From assembly GCF_934372025.1 (NCBI RefSeq), contig NZ_CAKROJ010000063.1:1-12462 (forward strand): a DNA stretch of 12,462 bases, written 5' to 3'. Under the pieces are notes generated by a model. The model did not search any database. It saw only the letters and a program-made list of their open reading frames with translations, and was not told where the DNA came from. A program made the translations under genes and the position numbers. The DNA comes from an uncultured Blautia sp. (lineage in GTDB: Bacteria; Bacillota; Clostridia; Lachnospirales; Lachnospiraceae). Below are positions 5,901 through 12,386 of the stretch, in pieces. The first letter of the stretch is position 1, and each line of letters begins with the position of its first letter.

Positions 5901-8795
5901 ACTCTCCGATGATGAGTTTAAAGGAAAATAATTTCCATCTGCTGTGGCTGGATGTCCAGATTCTACTGTCTGCCCCCTTACAACCTCATTCATTGACTGC
6001 AGAAAGTATCCATTTGAAGAATCATATTTCAGACGAAGATTTTTATTTGAATTACTTTGATCTGCACTGTCAAAACACCAGTAGTCAACGGTTCCTGTTG
6101 AAGATGTCGATGAACTTGTCAATGCTTTTTTTATAAATGGGAAAGTAACATTATGGTATACATTTCCCAGGACTGTATTCTTACTGTTATTGCCCTTAAG
6201 AAAACCTTCATCAAAAAACGGGGCAATCGCACCTCCTGCCAGTGTCAATGATCCACCAGACAACTGCGCTCCACTTAAGCCCTGTGTTGCATTCTGTCCT
6301 CCCTGTTCTATTTTCTGTCCGTTACTATCCCACATTGAGTTGTTCTCATAAAAAAACTTGTTTTTTTCATTTTCTGAATATCCATATAGATTTAAAGTTC
6401 CTGCAATCTCACTATAATGAGAACCATTAAAATTCTGGAAGTTTCCCCAGTAAAGCGGATAGGTTACATTATTTTTTTCATAATATGTACTTAAAGCCTG
6501 ATTAAACTGTCTGAACGGCTGGTAGATTCTGTGACTGGCAATTTCTACTGTGTCATAATTATCACGGTTTTGTCCATTCAATTCATAGTCTGAATAATAA
6601 TCGTACAGAGTGGTATCGACATACATGGTATCGGAATCCCTGGTGAATGTTCCTTCCGGTATATCAACAACCGTACTATCTTCTTTACCGCTCTCTGCAT
6701 CTCGGACGCTGTCTTTCTCGCCCCAGTAACCACCACGTTTGCCGCCTTTATAGATCACATCGTCGCTGTCATCACCAAAGTAACATGGATCTTTCAGGTT
6801 TCCTGGAATATCCACCAGATTTGTTTCGTCACCATTCTCCGAAGTAGTTGCATTTTCCACTTCATATCCTGCAAAACGGATTTTTGTGCAATCTCCGGGA
6901 ATCTTAGCACTCCACAGGTTGTTATCTGAGTTTTCCACTACTGTCATTTTATCATGCACGGTTGTACCATCACTTTTGGTGGCATAGTAGTAAACCTTTG
7001 AATTACTATCATTACTATCATTTGGAATTCCCTTGCCACCATTTTTATCACTGCTTCCTGCATAAGACATCTTTGACAGGGTCGCATCGTAATAAACGGT
7101 TCTCTCTCCCAGCACTCCCCAGGTGGATTTTTCGGCTGTTCCGGCATATATATAACAATCCTTGGATCCGACTGCAAAAAGGAAACTCTCGACATCCTCT
7201 TCGCCAGCTCCCTGACCGTAGAAGTTCGAGTAAGTATCACCTAATACCTTTCTAGATGCATCCTGAAACTGTACATACGAACATACTTCATCTGGGATTG
7301 TTACTGAAAAGCCATTCTGAATGGCTGTCATTTTAATAGGCTCTCCTATTTGCTGTAAATTCCCCTCTGTGTTTTTCTCGTAAAAGACTGCGTAAACTTC
7401 ATCCAGCGAATTTCCTGGTTTATTCTCAAAATACATGGTTTTTCCAGCGAAGAAAGTGTGATCATTCTTGTCAAATGGATCATACCACTCACTGCCCCAT
7501 TTTCCGTTCGAATCATCAGTTGCTATATAGAGATTTGAGCCATTATTCTGAGTGAAAGATAAATCATTTCCACTCGCCGGCATCCATTTTTTCTCTCCTC
7601 CTCCCTTCGGATTATCTAAAGTAAATTTAAAGCTATTGTTTTCGCCAACAATATCAGTAGTAAGCTGGATCCAAAATCTTCCATCTCTTCCTTTTGTCAT
7701 TGGTTTATTATTCCAACTATACCCCGAGACTCCATAATTGATGGATACCTTTACATCATCGAGGTTCCAACTAGTAGTCTTTTCCACATCCAGGAACAAC
7801 CAGTCTCCAGCCTTCAAAGGCCTCGCATCCCCAACATTCTCAACTGCCAGTTCTTCCATCTCCACCAGAGCATCATCTTCCATTTCCTGCTCTGCCTGGC
7901 TGTTCCAGATAAGTGTGAGTCTGCTTTCCTCTTCGTTCAGTGAAATCTCTTCGCCTGTTCCTTCTGTCTCGCGGAACATCCGGGCTCTGAGTTTTGCCTG
8001 GAAATCATATTCTTCGACATCTGTTGTATAAACGAAAGATGCCTCAAACGCTGTACTTCCACCTGCCGGTACTTCATATTCCAGATAGTAAGCTGAAATC
8101 TGATAATTACCGTCTTCGTCAAATACATAATCACCGTCTTCATCCAGCTGGTATTCCGTAACCGGTGTAACCGTGAGCGACTCATTCTGGTTCAGGGCTT
8201 CCGGAAGCTGAACCGGATCCTTGATGATCTCCTGTGTACTCTCTCCACTTGAAAGAGTGATCTTAAGGTCTGTCACCGGGGATTCATTCTGTGCATCTGT
8301 CAGATATAGTCTGACTTTTGCTGCCTCCTGTCCTGCAGGAACGCTTGAAGTAATTCTAACTTTGTGTGCCTCGCCCTGTGCCAGCTCTGTATTTTCTGTC
8401 TCTTCTGCCTTCTGCAGAACGGTCACAGCGGAAGCAGAATCTGGACTGATATTTTCTGTATCACTTGTGTCTTCACAGGAAAAATCTTCAATGCAGTCTA
8501 CGCTGTCTGCTTCGTTATTCTCCGAACCTTCCTCAGCGGCTGTTTCACTTCCGGAATTTTCTTCTGTCTCCTCGGTTGTTTCGGAAAAATCTTCTGTTGT
8601 ATCTGAGAAGTCTTCTGTCGCTCTTGAGATATTTTCTTCATTTTCACTTGCCGGAATGGTTTCCTCAGATATTGGTTCCATATCAACAAATTCAGTTGAC
8701 GATCCCTTCACCAGATCCGTAATTCCCGGTGATGACAGTATTACAGCAACACTTGCCAGAGCTGCTGTTATCTTATGCCACTTGCGCTTCTTCAT
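2919..8795 (-). CDS. Giant LPATG-anchored tip adhesin with fibro-slime and CnaB domains
   Basis: A 1958-residue secreted wall or pilus-tip protein. After a signal peptide (1 to about 32) comes an acidic Ser/Thr/Glu linker with TEDFS repeats (35-140), a beta-rich domain (145-300), and about three related beta modules (325-700) marked by strands such as KTMYFEN and RTVYYDA and WG-containing ends. The block at 1000-1095 (FSGDDDVWVFIDDQLVLDVGGGHD, then TMFYMERGLWESNMKVTF) matches the fibro-slime pattern known in large surface proteins. Residues 1170-1320 look like a galactose-binding/carbohydrate-module jelly roll. Three CnaB-like domains follow (1511-1631, 1637-1784, 1792-1913), with candidate isopeptide sets K1643/E1724/N1784 and K1797/E1865/N1913. 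LPATG (1919-1923), a hydrophobic helix and QKRRKEG end it. The start is supported by GGGAAGG ending 8 nt before ATG. Its place before the backbone pilin suggests a tip adhesin. Ligand binding is inferred, not shown. Confidence 0.9.
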   Translation of the reverse strand: MKKRKWHKITAALASVAVILSSPGITDLVKGSSTEFVDMEPISEETIPASENEENISRATEDFSDTTEDFSETTEETEENSGSETAAEEGSENNEADSVDCIEDFSCEDTSDTENISPDSASAVTVLQKAEETENTELAQGEAHKVRITSSVPAGQEAAKVRLYLTDAQNESPVTDLKITLSSGESTQEIIKDPVQLPEALNQNESLTVTPVTEYQLDEDGDYVFDEDGNYQISAYYLEYEVPAGGSTAFEASFVYTTDVEEYDFQAKLRARMFRETEGTGEEISLNEEESRLTLIWNSQAEQEMEDDALVEMEELAVENVGDARPLKAGDWLFLDVEKTTSWNLDDVKVSINYGVSGYSWNNKPMTKGRDGRFWIQLTTDIVGENNSFKFTLDNPKGGGEKKWMPASGNDLSFTQNNGSNLYIATDDSNGKWGSEWYDPFDKNDHTFFAGKTMYFENKPGNSLDEVYAVFYEKNTEGNLQQIGEPIKMTAIQNGFSVTIPDEVCSYVQFQDASRKVLGDTYSNFYGQGAGEEDVESFLFAVGSKDCYIYAGTAEKSTWGVLGERTVYYDATLSKMSYAGSSDKNGGKGIPNDSNDSNSKVYYYATKSDGTTVHDKMTVVENSDNNLWSAKIPGDCTKIRFAGYEVENATTSENGDETNLVDIPGNLKDPCYFGDDSDDVIYKGGKRGGYWGEKDSVRDAESGKEDSTVVDIPEGTFTRDSDTMYVDTTLYDYYSDYELNGQNRDNYDTVEIASHRIYQPFRQFNQALSTYYEKNNVTYPLYWGNFQNFNGSHYSEIAGTLNLYGYSENEKNKFFYENNSMWDSNGQKIEQGGQNATQGLSGAQLSGGSLTLAGGAIAPFFDEGFLKGNNSKNTVLGNVYHNVTFPFIKKALTSSSTSSTGTVDYWCFDSADQSNSNKNLRLKYDSSNGYFLQSMNEVVRGQTVESGHPATADGNYFPLNSSSESGDACKLNYGFGQKLQFKFRLTQGGTVTTTKSEEVPIEFNFSGDDDVWVFIDDQLVLDVGGGHDVVSGRINFQDRTAWVSKVKNQSGGGFMNNKTTDFPASLKNDSNFYKKEHTLTMFYMERGLWESNMKVTFNFPDENQLQVEKQVDTTGVNDLFSDLFKNADLFDFTIKNLATHYGAKDASGITTATNPKKISEQVYSLRPTNENNTFKQEKINDSDAIHWYAKEQDVESNYRDQRYGELTLTSPVDISNMQYLEFKFYYDHDDTPSLSNMYLQLVDSSGKVAGCLDKENNKETLSGRTYGTVSVASKQWITVKLDLTKLSGIEGFGSLKKIRFGYNYPRDIYLKDFIFRPTAELTASTGFVTKQYDIADYGSAETGKLENPKGAVYTSSAKSGAYAIEDDGSFVLRDKETITFKDQFRRGSYIYLKEEVDPNLFETTWTMFENGQSVTSMGAGSTVTNPVTSMGTGSTVTNESVGSLNKVTGLSVNDGRTEVYKEGNDTEGQKINNAYKGTKPSENTFVFRSYAKPDDTTTLTKLKAVFYNKVKTGSLTIKKEAAYPTDQLDGTYRFKLTFTNVGGAGLETAPIEVPEISLKANESYTITGIPIGTFFTIEEITPTDGSTLDSILLKLNRVQVQQKVGTTVLQGYIKPANTTGEESQAEVVFKNTKKPKVNLSVEKLWETAAGEPYAGTLPDKIYVQLQRWSSDTGEWKAVDYNNSSYTELTYNIYTKQWKTSFKDLDKYVDYTQTPQVAWQYRIVEVTLTKGADGTVTAVTPVENGGSIEFTNAGMFKVSYDYANTNSDSGISIGEDNNGSAIITNTYQPPKTNIQILKIKAGTAGDNPEKLVGAGFKLEKLDADGNIDRAFTPQNVITGDGKENGKPGLGLAKFENLEDGTYRITEIKAPEGYNLLKSPITVVINRRGNSITVDGGENSIGSLQDNTLTIQVANQAKFQLPATGSWSRLILGFTGAIIAGTAVIMYLLLQKRRKEGKTS
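4482..4559 (-). repeat. Two tandem 39-bp units inside the adhesin
   Basis: Units 4482-4520 and 4521-4559 match at 36 of 39 positions. They encode two 13-residue copies, VTSMGAGSTVTNP and VTSMGTGSTVTNE (about residues 1414-1439), in the linker before the first CnaB domain. The unit length is a multiple of three, so copy-number change would keep the frame. Confidence 0.85.
8556..8620 (-). repeat. Degenerate TEDFS acidic repeat in the adhesin linker
   Basis: Residues 60-80 read TEDFSDTTEDFSETTEETEEN: two close copies of a seven-residue TEDFSxT unit and a decayed third. This forms part of an acidic, low-complexity stalk between the signal peptide and the first folded domain. Confidence 0.6.
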
Positions 8796-8828
8796 CCTCT
8801 CATCCTTCCCTTAATATTGCTTTACATC

Positions 8829-8870
8829 TTATTTAATTATGTGTATATTCACATAATTTCTTTTCTGCAT
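8829..8870 (-). CDS. Possible 13-codon leader peptide before the adhesin
   Basis: ATG at 8870 opens a frame reading MQKRNYVNIHIIK and stops with TAA at 8829-8831, 33 nt before the adhesin ATG. Its codons run straight through the 8835-8858 palindrome. No Shine-Dalgarno sequence is visible, and the ATG lies only about 10 nt after the putative transcription start, so this may be chance in AT-rich DNA. It is listed because leader peptides overlapping hairpins are known to control other pilus operons. Confidence 0.15.
   Translation of the reverse strand: MQKRNYVNIHIIK
8835..8858. promoter_or_regulatory. 9-bp-arm palindrome in the adhesin leader region
   Basis: AATTATGTG and CACATAATT flank the 6-nt spacer TATATT, a perfect match. 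The element lies 40 nt before the adhesin ATG and just downstream of the putative -10 box. It could be an operator for the AraC-type regulator, a repressor site, or a hairpin in the 5' untranslated RNA. No T-run follows on the minus strand. Confidence 0.5.
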
Positions 8871-8885
8871 ATTTTAGTTAAAAAT

Positions 8886-8914
8886 ATTATATCTTTATAA
8901 AATCCGATAAAAAA
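8886..8914 (-). promoter_or_regulatory. Putative adhesin operon promoter with perfect -10 and weak -35
   Basis: The minus strand holds TATAAT at 8891-8886. The 17-nt-spaced -35 position (8914-8909) is TTTTTT, a poor match to TTGACA. This would start RNA near 8879 and give a leader of about 84 nt. A weak -35 box suits an activator-dependent promoter, and the gene just upstream encodes an AraC-type regulator. In DNA this AT-rich a TATAAT can occur by chance. Confidence 0.4.
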
Positions 8915-8972
8915 TATAACATTTTTTCGATATATATAAGAATTTCAATCGTTGTTATATGACATAAAACGC

Positions 8973-9020
8973 AAAAAAATACAGATATATACAATTTTTT
9001 TCTGTAATATCTGTATTTTT
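8973..9020 (-). terminator. AT-rich inverted repeat ending in seven T, likely terminator after the regulator
   Basis: Arms 9007-9020 and 8975-8988 are perfect 14-bp reverse complements around an 18-nt loop, starting 19 nt after the regulator stop. On the minus strand the second arm runs into TTTTTTT (8979-8973), as in intrinsic terminators with a facing A-tract. The stem has only two G-C pairs, so it may be leaky. It would separate the sortase/pilin/regulator block from the adhesin operon. The symmetry also allows a regulator-binding site. Confidence 0.55.
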
Positions 9021-9038
9021 CATGTATTATTTCATGTT

Positions 9039-10562
9039 TCATATAGATTCTCTCTGAATCTCATTTTTTCTAAAACGTTCCGGACTGCATCCATAGTACT
9101 CACGGAAACTCTTGCAGAAATACGATGGATTCGTAAATCCTGTCTCCGCACAGATCTGTACAATCTTTTTATTTGTTGTACACAAAAGCTCCTTTGCTTT
9201 TTCCAGTCTGAATTTCCTGATAAACTGAGCAAGACCTTCGCCTGTCTCTTTCTTAAAAATATAACTCATATAGCCCGGTGATAGATATACTTCACTACTA
9301 AGGAATTCAAGACTTATATCTTCCTGATAATGTGCATAAATATAGCTTTTTACTTTTTCCACTTCACTCCGGTTACTGTTTTTGGCAGAAAACAGGTTTT
9401 GCTCAAAAAGATGTATCGTCTTTTCCAGTGCCTCTGCAACTCCCTGAATACTTTCTACATGGAACATTTTTTCAATGATATCTGTATATTTTTCGACCGG
9501 ATATTCCATCTGCATATACATGCTTTTGATCAGATTGGTACAGACGAAATTCATATAGATATAAGAAAAGCCAACTCCATATTCCTTATATTTCATGAAT
9601 TTATCGTAATGTTCCCACAGATGTGCAATATCATGAAGCTTGATATCTTCTTCCATTTTTTCGACCATTTCAAGAGGAAGCTCATAATTCTCTTTGTTTT
9701 CCCAGTTTGTATCCGGCATAAAGATCCACTGTTCCGTTCGGTAATAACGGTTTTCCATGAGACTTTCCAGTTCTTTCATTCCCTGCGGGATTGCCTCTTT
9801 CCCTTCAAGCTGACTGGAAACAGCAATATAAATCTGTCTGCCGCAGCTTTTTTCAACAAACTCAAAAATATGTTTTGCAAGAACATAATAATCCACTTTA
9901 ACATTCTTCTCAAAACAAAGGATGGAACTGTCTGAGTCATAATTCAGATAATGGAATGAAAATGGAAGTTCTTCTGTCAGCATCTGTTCAAAATCACCGT
10001 CATAGTTCTCAAAAAAACCATCCTCACCACTCAGCAATAACATTCTTCCGATTCTGCTCCACCAGGAAACATCCATAATCTCCATGGCATCATCCATGAC
10101 TTCAGGTTTTCCATAGCGGATATATTTATGTAGAAAATACTGACCAAGGAATTCCTGATTTTTCTGTATTGCTGCTTTGTTCTGCTTCTTTTCATCCAGA
10201 TATGACATAATATCATCCATAACATTTCTGAATTCCTGTGGATCTACCGGTTTCAGGATATATTCCCGCACTCCATTACGGATTGCTTCTTTGGCATAAT
10301 TAAAATCGCTGAATCCACTGAATATCACAACTGCTATATCCGGATTCAGGATTTTTGCCTGATGTGTGAGTTCAATTCCATCCATGAGTGGCATCCGGAT
10401 GTCACTTAGCAGAATTTCCGGATTTTTTTCTCTCAATATTGTCAATGCTTCTTTTCCATTCACTGCCTCCAGAATTTCAAGGTTATAATTTCCCATCTGG
10501 AGAAGAGCTGCGATTCCTTCTCGTTCGATTCTCTCATCGTCAACAATCAGAACGCTTCTCAT
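9039..10562 (-). CDS. AraC-type response regulator (YesN-like) inside the pilus locus
   Basis: A two-component transcription regulator of 507 residues. The receiver domain (1-120) has the acidic pair D8/D9, phosphoacceptor D54 in LSDIRMP, S82 and K104 in LKPVD, so it should be phosphorylatable. The middle part (about 125-395) is unassigned. Residues 401-500 form an AraC double helix-turn-helix (ISLEFLSSEVYLSPGYMSYIF, then IVQICAETGFTNPSYFCKSFR). This layout is that of YesN-type regulators, which normally pair with a YesM-type membrane kinase. No kinase is in the window. The gene lies 41 nt after the small pilin and before the adhesin, so control of the pilus genes is the natural inference. 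The start ATG has a ten-G run 8 nt upstream in place of a normal ribosome binding site, which makes translation a likely point of on/off variation. Confidence 0.95.
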   Translation of the reverse strand: MRSVLIVDDERIEREGIAALLQMGNYNLEILEAVNGKEALTILREKNPEILLSDIRMPLMDGIELTHQAKILNPDIAVVIFSGFSDFNYAKEAIRNGVREYILKPVDPQEFRNVMDDIMSYLDEKKQNKAAIQKNQEFLGQYFLHKYIRYGKPEVMDDAMEIMDVSWWSRIGRMLLLSGEDGFFENYDGDFEQMLTEELPFSFHYLNYDSDSSILCFEKNVKVDYYVLAKHIFEFVEKSCGRQIYIAVSSQLEGKEAIPQGMKELESLMENRYYRTEQWIFMPDTNWENKENYELPLEMVEKMEEDIKLHDIAHLWEHYDKFMKYKEYGVGFSYIYMNFVCTNLIKSMYMQMEYPVEKYTDIIEKMFHVESIQGVAEALEKTIHLFEQNLFSAKNSNRSEVEKVKSYIYAHYQEDISLEFLSSEVYLSPGYMSYIFKKETGEGLAQFIRKFRLEKAKELLCTTNKKIVQICAETGFTNPSYFCKSFREYYGCSPERFRKNEIQRESI

Positions 10563-10570
10563 TTGGTCTA

Positions 10571-10580
10571 CCCCCCCCCC
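10571..10580 (-). repeat. Poly-G tract (10 G) at the ribosome binding position of the regulator
   Basis: Ten uninterrupted G on the minus strand (C on the plus strand) end 8 nt before the response-regulator ATG, in the 41-nt spacer after the small pilin. No AGGAGG-like site is present, so the tract is the only sequence able to pair with the 16S anti-Shine-Dalgarno (G-C plus one G-U). Runs of this length are known slippage sites in phase-variable genes. Length changes would alter spacing to the ATG. Confidence 0.9.
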
Positions 10581-10603
10581 GAATAATTTCGGATTTGATA
10601 TCT

Positions 10604-11578
10604 CTATTTTTTGCCTTTCTTTATTTTAACAGCTGCTGCCAGTCCTGCGCATGCACCTGCTGCCAGAAGGAACACAAACAGCGCGATCGGTGTATTGTCT
10701 CCTGTTTTTACACCCGTTTTCGTACTGCTTCCCGAATCATGGCTGTCTGGGCTGCCTGATCCTGGTGTAGTTTCTTTTTCCGGCTGGTTAACTACCTGAA
10801 CCTCCTCTACTGTTCCTGACAGGGTTTCATATTTCCCTCCGTTTTCTGTGACTTCCCCTGCTTTGGAAATTTCAAATGCAGCTGGCTTGTCAGATTTTAC
10901 AAATCCATCCGGTGCTTTTGTCTCAACAAACTGATATTTTCCAAAAGGAAGCCCGGAAACCTGCAGTTGTCCGTTTTTATTTGTTGTCAGTGAAACATTT
11001 AATTCTTTCCAGGAATCTCCGTTCTTTTGCTGAAGCTTGAAGCAGGCGCCTTCCAGAACGTTTCCATCCGGATCTGTTTTGTTCAGGATCACCGCCCCCA
11101 CCTGTGAAACACATTTCACTGTAACTTCGGGATGATAGTTTTTTTCTCCGCTTTCTGTAGATGGAAGCAGGATCAGCGCGCTCTCAGCAAGTGCCTTATC
11201 CTGTCCGGCTGTCTGTACTGCAAAATACAGTCCCGGAAGGAGTCCTTCATAAAGAAGTTTTTCATTTGCTTTTTTTGTTTTCTGTATGCCCTTCAGCTTC
11301 TGTGCTGCTACATATTTTTCCAGTGTCTCTGTAATCTGTGAAACGTTTTTTGCTTCTGAAAGCTGTTTCGTCGTGATTCCACAACCCTGAAATTCTTCTG
11401 TCATTGTATATTCTTCATCTGCATACGCAGCAACCTTATACAAAGTCATTTCCACTTTCTCAGCACCTGAATGAAGCTGTATTGCAATGCTTCCTGCTGT
11501 TTCTGCCTTTACCGGCAGTACCATCAGCATCAGCAGACAGATCAGTGCCAGTACTGTCCATTTCTTATTCTTTTTCAT
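10604..11578 (-). CDS. Minor (probably basal) pilin with CnaB domain and VKTGD sorting signal
   Basis: A 324-residue secreted pilin subunit. A signal peptide spans 1-25 (WTVLALICLLMLMVLPVKA). Residues 28-155 form an N-terminal pilin-like domain (IAIQLHSGAEKVEMTLYKVAAY). Residues 160-266 form a CnaB/SpaA domain with candidate isopeptide residues K167 (ILNKTDPDG), E219 in the E-box FVETKAPDGF, and N264. A Gly/Ser/Pro linker leads to VKTGD (290-294), a hydrophobic helix (297-317) and the tail KIKKGKK. The signal differs from the LPATG and LPTTG of its neighbours, which suggests anchoring by another sortase or a basal position. The ATG overlaps the sortase 3' end by 14 nt, and GGAGGAG lies 5 nt upstream, so translation is probably coupled. 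The small size and its own adjacent sortase fit a minor subunit; the exact role is inferred. Confidence 0.92.
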   Translation of the reverse strand: MKKNKKWTVLALICLLMLMVLPVKAETAGSIAIQLHSGAEKVEMTLYKVAAYADEEYTMTEEFQGCGITTKQLSEAKNVSQITETLEKYVAAQKLKGIQKTKKANEKLLYEGLLPGLYFAVQTAGQDKALAESALILLPSTESGEKNYHPEVTVKCVSQVGAVILNKTDPDGNVLEGACFKLQQKNGDSWKELNVSLTTNKNGQLQVSGLPFGKYQFVETKAPDGFVKSDKPAAFEISKAGEVTENGGKYETLSGTVEEVQVVNQPEKETTPGSGSPDSHDSGSSTKTGVKTGDNTPIALFVFLLAAGACAGLAAAVKIKKGKK

Positions 11579-12386
11579 TCGCTCTCCTCCTTTTACGTTT
11601 GAACCATATGTAAAACACGATCAGAATGATTCCCGCAAAAACTGCATAAACGACTGCACTTACAGGTTTGTCTGCCTTTTCCTGTGAATCCGCAGTCACC
11701 GGATTCTCTGTACGTTCTCCCCTGACCAGAAGCCTGTGACTGTTTACACCATAGGGAACACACGTCAGAAGTGTTACATAATCTTTTCCTTCTTCTATCT
11801 GAAGGGCGTCTGTTTCATCCGGAAGTACCACACTGATCCTGTCCACTTTATAAGTCAGTATTTCATCCAGTTCATGAATATAAAACAGATCTCCCTCTTT
11901 CATTTTATCCAGATGTGTGAAAAGCTTTGCCGTAGGAAGTCCTGTGTGTCCGGCAAGTACACAGTGCGTAGAAGCTCCACCCACTGGAAGAGATGTCTGC
12001 TCCATGTGTCCAACTCCTCTTGCCAGAACGTCTTCCTCTGTTCCTTCATATATAGGAAGCATCAGCTGAAGCCTCGGAATCTCCAGATAACCAATTGCAT
12101 CTGTTGCTGCAAGCATCTCATCATAGCTTATCGATGAAGTGCTTTCTTCTGATGCCAGAGTGCGATTATATTCTATCACATTTTCTTTGATATGTGTCAG
12201 CTCATCCTGACTGGTATTTCTGACAGTCTCACTGTAAGTTTCAATTTCATTGCCGGCTCTGTATTCACAATACCAGTTGCTTACCGTGGCATACATTGCC
12301 AGACACACGCCCGCTGCTGTGATCAGAATCCCCATCATCAAAATTACTTTTCTGAATTTCTCTTTCATAATGATATTATTCCTCAT
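11565..12386 (-). CDS. Class C sortase, complete
   Basis: A pilin-polymerising transpeptidase of 273 residues. An N-terminal membrane helix (14-34) is followed by a helical linker and the barrel from AIGYLEIPRLQLMLPIYEGT. Catalytic residues are visible: H147 in AGHTGLP, C209 in TLLTCVPYG, and R218 in NSHRLLVRG. A second membrane helix (242-261) with a basic tail KRKRRRANEKE is typical of class C. No DP-aromatic lid is seen in the segment before the barrel (SYDEMLAATDAIG). It lies first in the visible block, and its 3' end overlaps the small pilin start. An alternative start is the ATG at 12368 (MKEKFRKV); neither has a strong ribosome binding site, with AAAGAGAAA just before 12386 and AGG 12 nt before 12368. 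The 76 bases to the window edge are very AT-rich, with no promoter I can assign. Its partners are probably the small pilin and the tip and backbone subunits. Confidence 0.95.
   Translation of the reverse strand: MRNNIIMKEKFRKVILMMGILITAAGVCLAMYATVSNWYCEYRAGNEIETYSETVRNTSQDELTHIKENVIEYNRTLASEESTSSISYDEMLAATDAIGYLEIPRLQLMLPIYEGTEEDVLARGVGHMEQTSLPVGGASTHCVLAGHTGLPTAKLFTHLDKMKEGDLFYIHELDEILTYKVDRISVVLPDETDALQIEEGKDYVTLLTCVPYGVNSHRLLVRGERTENPVTADSQEKADKPVSAVVYAVFAGIILIVFYIWFKRKRRRANEKE

Larger units (their letters stand above)
8796..9038. other. 243-bp AT-rich intergenic control region
   Basis: This is the only sizeable spacer in the right half of the locus. It holds, in transcription order, a terminator-like inverted repeat, a stretch of T-rich tracts, a TATAAT box, a palindrome and the adhesin ribosome binding site (GGGAAGG). 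A 3-codon ATG-AGA-GGA-TGA frame overlaps the adhesin ATG. No convincing gene is present on either strand. Confidence 0.7.

Noticed and set aside
8221..8814. 197-codon open frame on the plus strand
   Set aside because: It lies opposite the adhesin N-terminus, is Ser/Val-rich as expected from the complement of the acidic repeats, and has no family features.
9330..9935. 201-codon open frame on the plus strand
   Set aside because: It is antisense to the response regulator, is rich in Phe, His and Ile as expected from a complement, and has no recognisable domain.
10571..10580. G tract as a pure sequencing artefact
   Set aside because: Its exact length may be uncertain, but its position at the ribosome binding site and the lack of any other such site argue for a real element; raw reads would settle the length.
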